64,000 nucleotides of DNA from Impatiens glandulifera (lineage: Eukaryota; Streptophyta; Magnoliopsida; Ericales; Balsaminaceae). Both the position numbers and the translations under genes were made by a program. This document shows, piece after piece, positions 1 to 11,300 of this stretch. Location: assembly GCF_907164915.1 (NCBI RefSeq), contig NC_061867.1:24528308-24592307 (forward strand). Direction: 5' to 3'. The notes under the pieces were generated by a model. That model saw only the letters and a list, made by a program, of their open reading frames with translations, did not search any database and was not told where the DNA came from. Each line of letters begins with the position of its first letter. Positions within the stretch are counted from its first letter, which is position 1.

Positions 1-217
1 TAGATTTAGGCTAGTTTAAATTATTTGTTTGTTTCATTGATTTAGATTTGTCTATACGTTATTGTTTAGATTGGATTTAGGTTAGTTTGTTAAATATATA
101 TGATTTTGTTAGATTTGTTATTTTGTTTCATTGAAGTTATATTAGATTTAAGTTACGGTTATTTTGTTTGATTAATATATATATATACATATATCTGAAA
201 TGCATTTAGGATGGGTG
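1..217 (+). other. AT-rich intron-like DNA of CACTA copy A
   Basis: T-rich sequence with repeated GTTAGATT-like words, the same style as the introns at 2550-3890 inside CACTA copy B. It lies directly upstream of a coiled-coil exon, so I read it as an intron of an incomplete CACTA copy entering from the left. No ORF is seen. Confidence 0.4.
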
Positions 218-435
218 ATTAATGGAATAGTCTTCGGCGTACACCGGAGAAACTGCCTCCGTGTTACCAGAATTTGCTAGCACAAACAGAAATTGCGGCA
301 CGTGAGGAAGAGGTGAGACAAATGACGCTGGAAATGGAGCAAATTCGATTGAGGGATGCGGAAAGAGGCCGATTGCTGAGTGAAATTAAAGCGGACATGG
401 CTGAAATGGCCCAGAGATTAGAGAATCTCGAATAG
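218..435 (+). pseudogene. C-terminal coiled-coil exon of a CACTA second protein (copy A)
   Basis: The frame ending at the TAG at 433-435 reads as a charged heptad-rich helix (AAREEEVRQMTLEMEQIRL in the middle, ending AQRLENLE). This resembles the coiled-coil last exon of the Transposase_24-type gene at 8642-9037. A proline-rich stretch after the stop (encoded about 470-490) also echoes the proline-rich tail of that exon. The start is not visible; an upstream in-frame stop near 220 and the AT-rich DNA before it suggest a spliced exon. It is followed by subterminal repeats, as expected at the 3' end of a CACTA element. Seen: heptads and order. Inferred: that it is a second CACTA copy rather than an unrelated coiled coil. 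Confidence 0.45.
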
Positions 436-667
436 GAACTTGTATTGTTGAGGAGTTGACTGAATCAGCCACCCCCTCCTCCCACCCCATCTAATAAATT
501 CTAGATTAATTATGTGTTTAGTTTTTCGTACGAACGATGACATTTTTATGTGTTTTGTTTTAATCATTATGAATTATTATTATTATCTTTGGTTTGGTTT
601 TAATATTGTTCATAAATTATTTTATTTTTGTTTGCTTTTCACTTTTTTTTTAAAAAAAACAGCATGG

Positions 668-1250
668 CCAAAACCGAAGGTTTTCAAATAAACCTTCGGT
701 TTTGACCCTCGGTTAAAAAAATCTGAAAATTTTCTAAGTATGGGGAAGGGTAAAAACCGAAGGTTTTCAAATAAATCTTCGGTTTTGACCCTCGGTTAAA
801 AAAATCTGAAAATTTTCTAAGTATGGGGAAGGGTAAAAACCGAAGGTTTTCAAATAAACCTTCGGTTTTGAACCTCGGTTAAAAAAATCTGAAAATTTTC
901 TAAGTATGGGGAAGGGTAAAAACCGAAGGTTTTCAAATAAACCTTCGGTTTCGACCCTCGGTTAAAAAAATCTGAAAATTTTCTAAGTATGGGGAAGGGT
1001 AAAAACCGAAGGTTTTCAAATAAACCTTCGGTTTTCACCCTCGGTTAAAAAAATCTGAAAATTTTCTAAGTATGGGGAAGGGTAAAAACCGAAGGTTTTC
1101 AAATAAACCTTCAGTTTTGATCCTTGGTTAAAAAAATCTGAAAATTTTCTAAGTATGGGGAAGGATAAAAACCGAAGGTTTATTTGAAAACCTTCGGTTT
1201 TAACACTTCCCAAAAACATTCTGTTTAAGGTCAGGACCGAGAGGTTTATT
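668..1250. repeat. 83 bp tandem array, CACTA subterminal repeats (copy A)
   Basis: Six units spaced exactly 83 bp apart (the same base recurs at 751, 834, 917, 1000, 1083 and 1166). Each unit contains an inverted pair AACCGAAGG...CCTTCGGTT that can form a hairpin, a second CCTCGGTT, then a conserved spacer ending GGGGAAGGG. The array ends in an inverted partial copy near 1170-1200. Arrays of short palindromes next to the ends of CACTA elements are transposase binding regions in this superfamily. Small ORFs across the array are by-products of its 83 bp period. Confidence 0.75.
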
Positions 1251-1264
1251 CAAAACCTTCGCAA

Positions 1265-2140
1265 ATACACATAAAACCGAAAGTTAATGGTATAACTTTC
1301 GGTTTTAACACTTCCTAATTTGTTAAATTATTTTGTTTTTAACCCACTAATCTTAACTCCTAACTAATATAATCAATTGTGTGTTGTATTTTAAAAATTA
1401 ATATTGTGTTTAATGTTAAAATGTTTATGATTGTGTTTGATTATTATAGAGAAGTGTATTTGAATGTTTATGTTTGATTATCTTATGAATGTGTGTAATG
1501 TTTGATCATATGGATTGTGCAATATTTAAAGGATATCAAATGTGTTAAATTAATGTTGTTAAAGGTCATTAGAAGGTGAGAAACCAAAGAATTTAACAAT
1601 TTGTCAAGTGATAATTCCGAAAGTTATATAATTAACTTTCGGAAATATCCATCTAAACTGAAAGTTTTATATAAAACTTTCGGGTTTTATACTTCTGAAG
1701 ACCGAGATTTTTATATAAAACTTTCGGTTTAGATGGATATTTCCGAAAGTTAATTATATAACTTTCGGTTTTGACATTTCTCAATTTTTTAAATTAAAGT
1801 ATTTTTTCTTTCCAATATAGACTCCTAACTAATATGTGTGGGTTATATTTTAAAAATTAATATTGTGTTTTATGTTAAAATGTTTATAATTGTGTTTGAT
1901 TATATAGAGAAGTGTATTTGAATGTTTATGTTTGATTATCTTATGAATGTGTTTAATGTTTGATCATATGGTTTGTGCAATATTTTAAGGATATGAAATG
2001 TGTTAAATTAATGTGGTTCAAGGTCATGAAGGTGAGAAACCAAAGAATTTAATAATTTGTGAAGTGATAATTACGAAAGTTATATAATTAACTTTCGGAA
2101 ATAGCTATCTAAACCGAAAGTTTTATATAAAACTTTCGGA
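1265..2140. repeat. Direct duplication of a ~400 bp block, offset ~458 bp
   Basis: The block at about 1265-1680 is repeated at about 1745-2140 with the same order of landmarks: ACTTTCGGTTTT, an AT-rich middle with GAGAAGTGTATTTGAATG, and a closing GTGAGAAACCAAAGAATTTAA next to another palindrome. Landmarks are offset by about 458 bp (GAAGTG at 1451 and 1909). Scattered substitutions and small indels show it is not recent. It lies between the copy A array and the copy B leader. Confidence 0.7.
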
Positions 2141-2300
2141 ATTGACTCTTATCAAAACCGGAAGTTTTATATAAAACTTTCGGAATTGACCCTTATCAAA
2201 ACCGAAAGTTATATATAAAACTCTCGGTTTTATATAAAACTCTCGGTTTTAATAAGGGTCAAAACCGAGAGTTTTATATATAACTTTCGGAAATGACCGA
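1600..2300. repeat. 5' subterminal palindromes of CACTA copy B
   Basis: Many copies of AACCGAAAGTTTTATATAAA followed by the inverted ACTTTCGG. They share the AACCGA core with the 3' subterminal array at 9240-9770, which supports pairing them as the two ends of one element. I could not find a terminal CACTG/CACTA motif on this side. Confidence 0.55.
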
Positions 2301-3921
2301 ATAAAATTAAAAAAAACGCCTCTTTCTCTTCTTCTTTCCCGATTTCCTTGCCCTCTTCTCCTCTTCTCTCCGCCGCCCCTCTTCTCTCTCCCCGACGACC
2401 AAGACGCCGCGCCGCCCCGCTTCTCTCTCCCCGACGACCAAGACGCCGCGACGCCGGATCGAAGACGACCGAAGACCACCGAAGACGCTTTTGAAGAATC
2501 GCCCTGCCGCCGCCGACACTTGAAGAATCGCCTCTGCCGCCGCCCTGCAAGGTTATTTTTTAATTTTTTTTGCAATTAGGTTAGATTATTGTTAGATTAT
2601 TGTTAGACTTTTGCAATTAGGTTAGATTCTTGTTAAATTTTTGCAATTAGGTTAGTTATTGTTAGATTCTTGTTAGATTTTTGCAATTAGGTTAGATTAT
2701 TGATAGATTATGTATATATTATTGTTAGATTAGGTTATTGGATTAAATTTTGGAATTGATTTTAGATTTGGTTTTGGATTTGGATTTGGATTTGGTTTTT
2801 GAAATTGGTTGTTGGATTTTGTTTTTGCCTAAATTATGTTGAATTATTGTTAGATTAGGTTTATATTTTTGTTTAAAAAGTTTAGAAATTGTATTGGATT
2901 GTGTTATTGGATTTGATTTTGGAAATGATTTTGGTTTGATTTAGGTTAGATTTCGTTTAATTTAGGTTTTGGTTTGATTTTGGTTGGTTTGATTTGGGTT
3001 TAATTGAAGTTTGATTTAGGTTTAATTGAAGTTTGATTTAGGTTTTGGTTTGATTTTGGTTGGTTTGATTTGGGTTTAATTGAGGTTTGATTTAGGTTTA
3101 ATTGAGGTTTGATTTTGGTTTTAGTTTGATTTTGGTTTGATTTTGGTTGGTTTGATTTGGGTTTTATTTAGGTTTGATTTATGTTAAATTTTGTTTAATT
3201 TAGGTTTTAGTTTGATTTTGGTTTGATTTGGGTTTAATTGAGGTTTGATTTAGGTTTGATTTTGTTTAATTTAGGTTTTCGTTTGATTTTGGTTTGATTG
3301 TGATTGGTTTGATTTGGGTGTAATTTATTGTTATTAGGTTTGGATTACGAATTTCAGCCGCCCCCTGCCCGCCCGTCGATCTACATCCGCTGCTCTTCTT
3401 CGTTGCTCTTTTTGTGCAAGGTTAGTTCTTGTTGGTTTATTATATGGTTAGGTTTAGTTTAATGTTAGATTTATGTTAGCTTTTCATGTTAGATTTAAGT
3501 TTGATTTATGTTTGATTTGATTTATGTTAGATTAGGTATTATGTTTGATTTATGTTAGATTATGTTAGCTTTTCATGTTAGATTTAAGTTTGATTTATGT
3601 TTGATTTGATTTATGTTAGATTAGGTATTATGTTTGTTAGATTATGTTAGATTATGTTGGATTAGATTGGGTTTGAATTAGATTTGATTTTAGGTTAGAA
3701 TTGTTATATGGAATGAATTGTGTATGAATAAAATTATGTTAGATTATAATTGATTGCTTTGAAATGTGTATGAATAAAATAATGTTAGATTATATGTATG
3801 TTGAATTTTGGTTGGATAATGATAGATTAGGTAGAAATTATGTTAGCATTATGTAAGCCTAATTAATTTAGACAAATTTAAGTAAATAATAATGCGGGTT
3901 GTTTTCCATTTTATTAGAAAT
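2301..3921 (+). other. Leader and introns of the CACTA-B transposase gene
   Basis: A CT/CG-rich stretch at 2310-2550 (many CTTCTC and GCCGCC words) resembles a plant 5' untranslated exon and ends at a GCAAG/GTTA donor-like site. It is followed by T-rich DNA with GATTTAGGTTT and GGTTTGATTTTGG words, a second short GC-rich exon-like patch at 3355-3420 ending GCAAG/GTTAG, and more T-rich DNA to about 3890. I read this as two non-coding exons and two introns. The minus-strand ORFs in the GC-rich patch look spurious. Confidence 0.5.
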
Positions 3922-6900
3922 ATGGAAGTACCCGATAAAAGCTGGATGACCTTACGTCGAGATCATCCAGATTACGAGGAAGGTGTTGAAAAATTCCTCG
4001 AGTATGCTATTAGGAATACATCCCGACAAACCGTGAAATGTCCCTGCGTGAAATGCTTGAACACGCCGTTTATGGAAATAGACGAAGTGAAGACTCACCT
4101 CATCATTTATGGATTAAATGTTAATTATGAGTATTGGTATTTTCATGGAGAAAAGAGACGTACTACTCAAGTGGTTAATGACGATGTCGATGAAGATGCC
4201 GATGACTTAGATGATGATGATGATGATGATGATGACAATGATCAGTCGGAGGATGTTGTGCCGGAATTCAACAATGCGAGACAGGAGATGAATAATACAG
4301 TTAATGAAAAGGTCAATGAAGAACGTTATATGCACGAATTTATAAACGATATGTTCACCAACGTTAATGATGTCCCGAGCAACGATGAACCAGTCGAAGA
4401 TGCACATAGATTTTATAAATTGCTTGATGATTGCAAACGGCCATTGTATGAAGGTGCTCGAATAACGAAATCATCGGCACTACTGAAACTACTTCACATA
4501 AAAAATGTATGTTAATGGACAAATTCTTCGTTCGATATGTTGATGCGTCTGCTTAAAGACTACATATTACCGATTGACGCTCAATTGCCAAACTCATACT
4601 ACGAAAGTAAAAAATTCATTACTCATATCGGGCTTAAATATGACAAGATAAACGCATGTAAGAACAACTGTATGCTATTTTGGAAGGACGACAAAAATGA
4701 AGATTCTTGCAGAGTTTGCGGTCTTTCTAGATGGAAAGTCGACCAAACAAGTGGTACAGTTCGAGAGAAGCAAAATGGGAAATTAATTCCCAAAAAGGTG
4801 TTAAGATATTTCCCTTTAATACCAAGACTGCAAAGACTCTACATGTCTTCAAAAACGGCTCCAATGATGAGATGGCATAAAGAAGGAAGAGTTGATAATG
4901 ATACGTTGAGACATCCCGCTGATTCCTTAACTTGGAAAACGTTTGATGAAAATTATACAGATTTTGCGTCGGAATCTCGAAACGTAAGACTGGGTTTATC
5001 AAGCGATGGGTTTCAACCATTTGCAAATGGGAAAAAATCATACAGTGTTTGGCCGGTTATTCTCGTTCCTTATAATGTGTCACACACGACTTGCATGGAT
5101 TCTAGCAATTTCATTTTATCTATGTTAATTCCGGGTCCAAAGAGTCCGAGAGATGCAATTGACATATTTCTCCAGCCATTGATCGAAGAGTTGCATGAAC
5201 TGTGGCAAACATGTGTGAAAACGTTTGATGCACACACCTCGCAATACTTTAACATGCGAGCGGCGTTGTTGTGGACCATTAACGACTTTCCCGCATACGC
5301 GAATTTATCAGGCTGGAGTACGAAAGGTAAATTCGCTTGTCCTTGTTGTAACAACGACACAGTATCTCTTTGATTGGTTCATGGTTTCAAACAATGTTAC
5401 TTGGGTCATAGACGCTTCCTTCCACCGAAGCACAAATACAGAAGGGATAAAGAGTCGTTTGATGGTCGAACTGATTATAGAGATCCCCTAGATTGTTAAC
5501 GGGGCAAGAAAGTTACGAGCAAGCACGAGACCTAGATGATATAATTCTTAGTATGGATTTGAGCAAGAGAACCAAGATATATCATGAAACGTGGGGAGAC
5601 AATTGGAACAAACTTAGCATTTTCTTCCGTTTGCCTTATTGGAAATCACTATTATTGAGACATAATTTGGATGTGATGCATATTGAGAAAAATATTTGTG
5701 ATAGCGTGTTGGGAACAATAATGAATGTGAAAGAGAAGACTAAGGATGGTCCTAAAGCACGTAAAGACTTAAAACTCTTAGGCATAAAATCATGGTTACA
5801 TCCTATAAATGATGAAGGAGTTGTTCATTATCCAGAAACGCCTTTCACTTTGACATCCGAAAATAAAAAACGTCTTTGTAACTTCTTGAAAGATCTCAAG
5901 TTGCCTGATGGTTTTTGCTCAAATATCGGCGGTTGTGTAAATTTGGAAGAGAAAAAGATTTCGGGATTAAAGAGTCATGATTGTCACATTTTATTGGAAT
6001 ATCTTATTCCTTTAGCAACTCGTGGATTACTTCTAGATAATGTGTATGATGCGTTAGTAAATTTGTCTCGTTTCTTTCGGTTGTTGCGCTTCAAAGAGTT
6101 GATTCAAGAGGACCTGGAACAATTGTACACGGATATTACATTGACACTTTGCAAATTTGAAGTGATTTTTCCGCCGTCAATCTTCGACATCATGATGCAT
6201 CTCCCGGTTCACTTGTCATTTGAGGCTTTGCTTGGAGGACTTGTTCAGTATCGATGGATGTATCCGTTTGAACATTACATGGGTACAATGAAAAGATATT
6301 TGCGGAATAATAACCACCCTGAAGCCTCTATAAGCGAGAGTTATCTTGTTAATGAGAGTATTAGTTTATGTGCCAGGTATATGGAGGAAGAAGAGCAAGA
6401 AAATGCACAACCTGAAATCTCGGGCATTTCAATATTTGCATCGTTGGAACACCTATCTAACGGAAAAATATACAACTTGGATTATATCGATCGAGTGACA
6501 GCTCATTCTTACATTTTGAAAAATTATCCCGAAGCAGAACATTTTTACACGTAAGATTCTATGTTGCTGTTACAAATTAGCATTAAAGAGTGTGCTATTT
6601 AATATTCGATCTATTTGCAGAGATTATATGCAGTATTGCAATAACAACGAGTCCACTGGAGAAACGTTTGCCGCCTATTTCAAGCATCGAGTGAGTAAAT
6701 TATAAACCATATATCCTAACTATTTTTATTCATTTTAACAACTTCATTTCGGATACATATATAGGTCGTCCATTTAGCAGAATTTAACGACATATCAAGA
6801 GACCTCAAGATTTTAGGAGAAGTTCCAAGTATGTACTCGTCTACGTATGTTTGGTGTAAAGTAAACGGATACAAATTCTGTACAGAAAAACACGACGAAG

Positions 6901-7247
6901 GTTTGACCACTCAAAATAGTGGGGTGGTTGTTGAGGGGTACAACGGATCTGAAACTATGTCATACTACGGAGTTTTAACGGATATAATCGAAGTACAATA
7001 ATTTTCTCACAAACGAGTTGTTTTATTCAAGTGTAAGTGGTTTGATACACACTCGGGGGAACTAGGAGTGAAAGTGGATAAATATGGCTTCGTAAGTGTA
7101 AATGTAAACCGAATTTTGAAAACCCAAAGTCAAGACCCGTATATATTGGCGAGTCAAGCGAAACAAGTATTCTACGCCCCTGATATGTCAGCCCGACCCG
7201 GTTGGAAGATTGTGACAAAAATAAAACCGCGGTTTACAAACATATAG
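3922..7247 (+). pseudogene. CACTA transposase, TNP2/TNPD type (Transposase_21), broken
   Basis: Domains in order: an N-terminal transposase-associated domain (MEVPDKSWMTL, CPCVKC zinc-like motif); an Asp-rich linker at 4200-4245; the Transposase_21 core (IPGPKSPRDAIDIFLQPL, NDFPAYANLSGWSTKGKFAC); a DUF4218-like domain (RHNLDVMHIEKNICDSVLGT, YRWMYPFEHYMGTMKRY); and a DUF4216-like C-terminus (YYGVLTDIIEVQ, VDKYGF, ILASQAKQVFY). Introns at about 6551-6620 and 6691-6764 have GT-AG ends and preserve frame. Start chosen at 3922, where family similarity begins; an upstream in-frame ATG lies at 3892. Lesions: TAA at 4513, a frameshift near 5360-5380, TAA at about 5497 in the resulting frame, and TAA at 6999 where the family has Tyr. 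This protein cuts and joins the element ends in the nucleus. Here it is inactive as read. Confidence 0.88.
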
Positions 7248-7353
7248 TTTAGATTAATTAATTAGGTAGATTTATGTTTCTTACTTTATATTCATTCTTA
7301 TTACTACTTTATTTCAATTATTCACTCATTTTTATTAATGGTGTGCATTAAGA

Positions 7354-9037
7354 ATGTCTGGATGTCCTAAAACAACTTGGAAGAGTATGAGGAAAACACC
7401 CAAGAAATTGGATAAAAGCTACCTAAACCTACTTGTCCAGTTAGAGACCTTAAGGCTCCGAGGATCGTCGTTTTCTAGGAACCAACCACCTATTGTTGTG
7501 GTCCCGGTAGCTACTTCTCCCCCAACAGACGAAGATGTTGAGGCTACGGAGCTCGAAGAGTTTATAGAGAGCACGTTTGCTGATATGGTGGATGACGATG
7601 AGGCTGAAGACGAGGGTCTCGAGGAGCCTATCGAGGAGGAGGTAACTCGTTTACAAATTAGTTATTGTTTCAACTGATTCACATATCTAATTATGATGTT
7701 GATAATTTTGAAGAATCTTCTGCCCGCAAGAGACGGGGGAAGAACAAGAATATTGCGCTGTCTAAGAGGGTAGCGGGGACAAGGATTCCTCTTACGTTTA
7801 GAGAGAAGGATGGGAGGCTAGGCGGTACAGACGTGGGAAGAATACAGTGGACTAGACATGTGGGGTCGATTATCCGGAACCCCGTAGTTGTCTCACACCG
7901 TCTTCTAAAGTGGAAGGCATTAAGTGCAGACCAATTGGATTCACTTTGGACTGCTATCAAGGTAATACTTATTACTTGATTATACATTACGTCATTAAAT
8001 AATTATTTTTAATATTTGGATGTTATTTTTTTAGGATCCGTTCGAAGCTACTAATGGTGATATTGAGTCTTTTCAAAAGACCAGATTAGGACACGTCAAT
8101 CAGATATGGGATAGATGGCGGTCAAATTTGAACAAGGCATATATCCGCGTCCACGAAGGAGACGAGGCGGCGGTATTGGCTAATCCTCCACCAGACTACG
8201 ATCGAGATGATTGGGAGTTTCTGTGTCGCAACCATTTCTTCACGAAAAAATTTAATTAAAAGTTGATATTAATTAATCTAACTTCATTTTTTATTTCAAA
8301 TACAGAAAAACAGTCGTACAAATATTATTAACAGGAAGAAGCTGAAATTCCCACATCGTACGGGAAGTAGACCGTTTGCACAAATTGAAGAAGAGTTGGT
8401 AAGTACATTATTTGTAATAACTTAATCTATAGATTGTTATTAATTATATAAATCATTTATTTCAATAGGAGATTGAAATGGGACGGGCACCGTCTGTCAT
8501 TGAAGTGTTCAAGAGGACCCGTACCCCAAAACCGACAAAAGAAAACTCAACACCCGTCCCGGACGAACACGTGCAAGAGAAAATTGTAAGTGAATTGAAT
8601 ATGCCAATTTTTTATTATAGAAATGATACTTTATTTCAATTGTGCAGGTTGAGATGGAGGAAGTTGTTAGTAACGAACCAGGAATATCGGATTTTGAATT
8701 GACAGAGAGGGTGTTAGGACAACAAAAACACGGGGTAGTGTTCGGAATGGGATCAGGCGTCCGGCCCACACACTTTCGTGAGGATCGTCGAAGTGGAAAC
8801 AGTTCACATCGAAACAATGAGCGATTGTTAGAAGAGAATCAAATAATGAATCTCAAGCTGGAGGAACTAGAGAAGAGGGACGAAGAAAGAATGCGCACAA
8901 TTCAACAAATACAAGCGGAAAAAGAAGAAACAAATCTGAGAATGGAGAGAGAAGTTAGAGATGAACGCAAGAATGGAGAGAATCGCATTGTATATGAGGC
9001 AACAACCACCTCCTCCCCCTCCCCCCCCACAAGCTAA
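7354..9037 (+). CDS. CACTA second protein, Transposase_24 (Ptta/En/Spm) type
   Basis: Spliced gene just downstream of the transposase, same strand. Exons at about 7354-7641 (basic start, then a Glu/Asp-rich stretch), about 7714-7960 (GRLGGTDVGRIQWTRHVGSI), 8036-8260 (QIWDRWRSNLNKAYIRVHEG ending in the DDWEFLC motif), about 8305-8400 (KLKFPHRTGSRPFAQIEEEL), 8469-8587 (MGRAPSVIEVFKRTRTPKP) and 8648-9037 (a long charged coiled coil ending in polyproline). Trp-rich, KFPHRTGS and GRAPS motifs are typical of the Transposase_24 family, analogous to the DNA-binding partner of the Spm transposase. Introns have GT-AG ends but the second exon's acceptor is not certain. I found no clear lesion, but splicing was judged by eye. 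Confidence 0.75.
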
Positions 9038-9239
9038 GGTTGTTTCGATTCAAAACATGTTTTCATTGGTAGTTGTGTCAATTTGAATTTATAACATATT
9101 GTTCGGATTATTAGTTTGGTTGCGAATTTTGTAATGATAATGATCATTTAATGTGATCGTTTAATGTATGTGTCATTTCTTTTATTATTGATATATTGGT
9201 TTGGCTGAACAGGTTTTGGTTGCGAGCAAAATAATCAGC

Positions 9240-9769
9240 ACATTTTTAAAATTTTACGGGAAAAAACCGAAAGTAATATTGAAATTTCTCGGTTTTTCTT
9301 CAAATGGAAAAACCGAGAGATATTAGAAAACTCTCGGTTTTCTACATTTGAAGAAAACCAAGAGTTATTAGAAAACTTTCGGTTTTTCCACAAAGAGGAA
9401 AACCGAGAGTTTTCTAATAACTCTCGTTTTCTTCAAATGGAGAAAACTGAGAGTTTTCTAATAACTCTCGGTTTTTCCATTTGAAGAAAAACCGAGAGAT
9501 TTCTAATAACTCTCGGTTTTCCTCTTTGTGGAAAAACCGAAAGTTATTTGTAAAACTCTCGGTTTTTCCACAAAGAGGAAAACTGAAAGTTTTTCAATTA
9601 CCTTTTGGTTTTACTCTAGGGTATCTAAACCGAAAACTCTACGATATATCTCGGTAAATGCCCAATTGTTTTTAACGAAAGAGTCAATACCGAGGGATGG
9701 CGAGAGTTACCAAAACCGTCGGTAATGTGTCTATACCGAAAGTTATAAGGTCAAAACCGAAAGTTTTTA
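9240..9769. repeat. 3' subterminal palindrome array of CACTA copy B
   Basis: About a dozen AACCGAGAG...CTCTCGGTT hairpin units, some separated by CACAAAGAGG or CATTTGAAG spacers, in both orientations. They match the AACCGA core of the 5' side. ORFs crossing the array are by-products. Confidence 0.75.
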
Positions 9770-9799
9770 CTCTCGGTTTTGACCCCTTTTTCACCAGTG
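9770..9799. repeat. Right terminal inverted repeat of CACTA copy B
   Basis: Ends GACCCCTTTTTCACCAGTG on the plus strand, i.e. CACTGGTGAAAAAGGGGTC inward. Defensin-like DNA starts immediately outside, which fixes the boundary at 9799/9800. Confidence 0.75.
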
Positions 9800-10066
9800 A
9801 TTATAATCGAAAAGTGTTTAAAAAGATGAGAAAATACCTCATTATGACTTTTATAATTCCCAGTGGATAGACAAATGCCTTGGAAAATACCACTTCTAAC
9901 TCTATAATCTTCTGATATTACTAAATCGTTCTCTACAAAAAAAAAATAGTCCATGTTATTTGTATTACTAATAATATACTTGTTCATTCAGCTTAATATA
10001 TTGTATAAAGTTATGAGAAAGAAAAAGAACTAACACCAACGTAAAATATAAGAAAATTTTATTCAT
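9800..10066 (-). pseudogene. Defensin-like (DEFL) pseudogene D1, cut by CACTA-B
   Basis: Exon 1 starts at the ATG at 10064-10066 and gives a short hydrophobic signal peptide (MNKIFLYFTLVLVLFLS). An intron of roughly 50 bp ends TTTTTGTAG, then exon 2 reads DYRVRSGIFQGICLSTGNY. Against copies D3 and D4, Cys1, Cys3 and Cys4 of the defensin pattern are replaced while the FxGIC box around Cys2 survives. The reading breaks at the CACTA terminus, so the second half of exon 2 should lie on the far side of that transposon, outside the window. Plant defensins are secreted small Cys-rich peptides; this copy is dead. Confidence 0.6.
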
Positions 10067-10082
10067 GATAGTCAGATTCTAA

Positions 10083-11300
10083 TATATTAACTTAATTTAA
10101 ATGTTTTGTGTATGAAGATATTGTAAGCTTAAATAAATCTAGATAAGAGAGATGAATGTTGTAATGAGAACCTGTGAGAATATGATTGTACCGCAAGAAT
10201 TTGACAAAAACTCATATAAATACCGCGAGAATTTAACGACAATATTATATATATATATAATAGAGACCACACCAACATTGTCAAATTTGCGAGTGAACTC
10301 GTTAACTCGTTCGAGTATGTAATTCTACTTAGAGGAAACGAGTCACGAGTGGTAGTAACTCGTTAGAGTGTAAAATCGGTAATGTGTCGCAAGTTGAATC
10401 ATTAAATTAACTCGCTAAAATTGTCGAAATTAGAAAATTCTATTGTGTTCTTTATCGTTGTCTTTTTGGAGTACTCTTATTTATCCATTCCAAGAAACAT
10501 ATATGGAAATGGTTGAATTAGAGAGTTCTTTATCGTTGTCTTTTTGGAGTACTCTTATTTATCCATTCCTAGAAACATATATGGAAATGGTTGAATTAGA
10601 GAGAGTAAATTATTAAGATTTTATTTTTTATTTTTTTATTTTTTTATTTTTTATTAATATAAATAAATAATATTAGTATATAATTTTTATTTTTATAATT
10701 AATTTAATATTTATATATATAATGATATAATATATATATATAATGATATAATAATAATTTTATAATTAAATATATTTTTAAAGTAACTCTTATGATTTTA
10801 CGTTTCGATTTTGATTTACATGTTTACAAACTTATAACGATTTTATGTAAATTTTCGATTTTAAAATTAGGAAAAGATAATTATGGTGTAAATACACCAA
10901 GAATCAAAGAATATATTATTGGGTTCAATACTTGATTGCGTATAGAAAAGAACATTAACGTTATGTCTCATATACCGGTTTAGTTAAACGGTTTCTACTA
11001 CCATAATTTTAACCGTTTAGAACATATTTTTACACATAACATTTTTACTAAAGTTGTTATTATCGTACTAATCATAGTGTTAAGTTTGATTTCTATGTAG
11101 GCCACTGACTGTTTATCAAATATACATGCTAATTTGGTAATTTTTTATAAAAAGGTTTCATATACAAGGACTCTGGTGAACATTTGAAAACTTTAAAAAT
11201 ATATAAGATATAATATCTAGTTAAGTAGTTAAACATATTGTTTTGTGTATATAAAGATATTATAAGCTTAAAAATAATAGATATATAAATTAATCACATA
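10083..11300. repeat. Tandem segmental unit 1: DNA upstream of D1
   Basis: This stretch recurs in the same order in later units. Landmarks are GAGAATATGATT...CCGCAAGAATTTGA (10180; again 12445), GAGTACTCTTATTTATCCATTCC (10471 and 10549; again near 12730 and 23180) and CCGGTTTAGTTAAACGGTTTC (10976; again 16543, 23567). It would include the promoter side of the minus-strand D1 gene. No other gene is seen. Confidence 0.65.
10448..10603. repeat. 78 bp tandem duplication
   Basis: TTCTTTATCGTTGTC...GAATTAGAGAG occurs twice, starting at 10448 and 10526, almost identical. The same segment is single in the other units, so the doubling is specific to unit 1. Confidence 0.85.

Larger units (their letters stand above)
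1600..9799 (+). mobile_element. En/Spm (CACTA) transposon, copy B, near complete
   Basis: Order is subterminal palindromes, CT-rich leader with two T-rich introns, Transposase_21-type gene, Transposase_24-type gene, subterminal palindromes, then a terminus. The right end read on the minus strand is CACTGGTGAAAAAGGGGTC, a typical plant CACTA terminus, so the element ends at 9799; the 3 bp target duplication would be 9800-9802 (att). The left boundary is uncertain: no matching terminus is visible between 436 and 2300, and the true end may be lost, lie in the duplicated block, or have been replaced by recombination with copy A. The transposase gene is broken, so mobility would need a helper. Confidence 0.75.

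Noticed and set aside
2230..2575. Arg/Gly-rich minus-strand ORFs of about 100 codons
   Set aside because: They are antisense to a CT/CG-rich leader of the CACTA transposase gene and have no start context or homology I recognise.
4200..4250. Microsatellite expansion of GAT codons in the CACTA transposase
   Set aside because: An Asp-rich linker following the N-terminal domain is common in this family; nothing unusual beyond the short GAT run.
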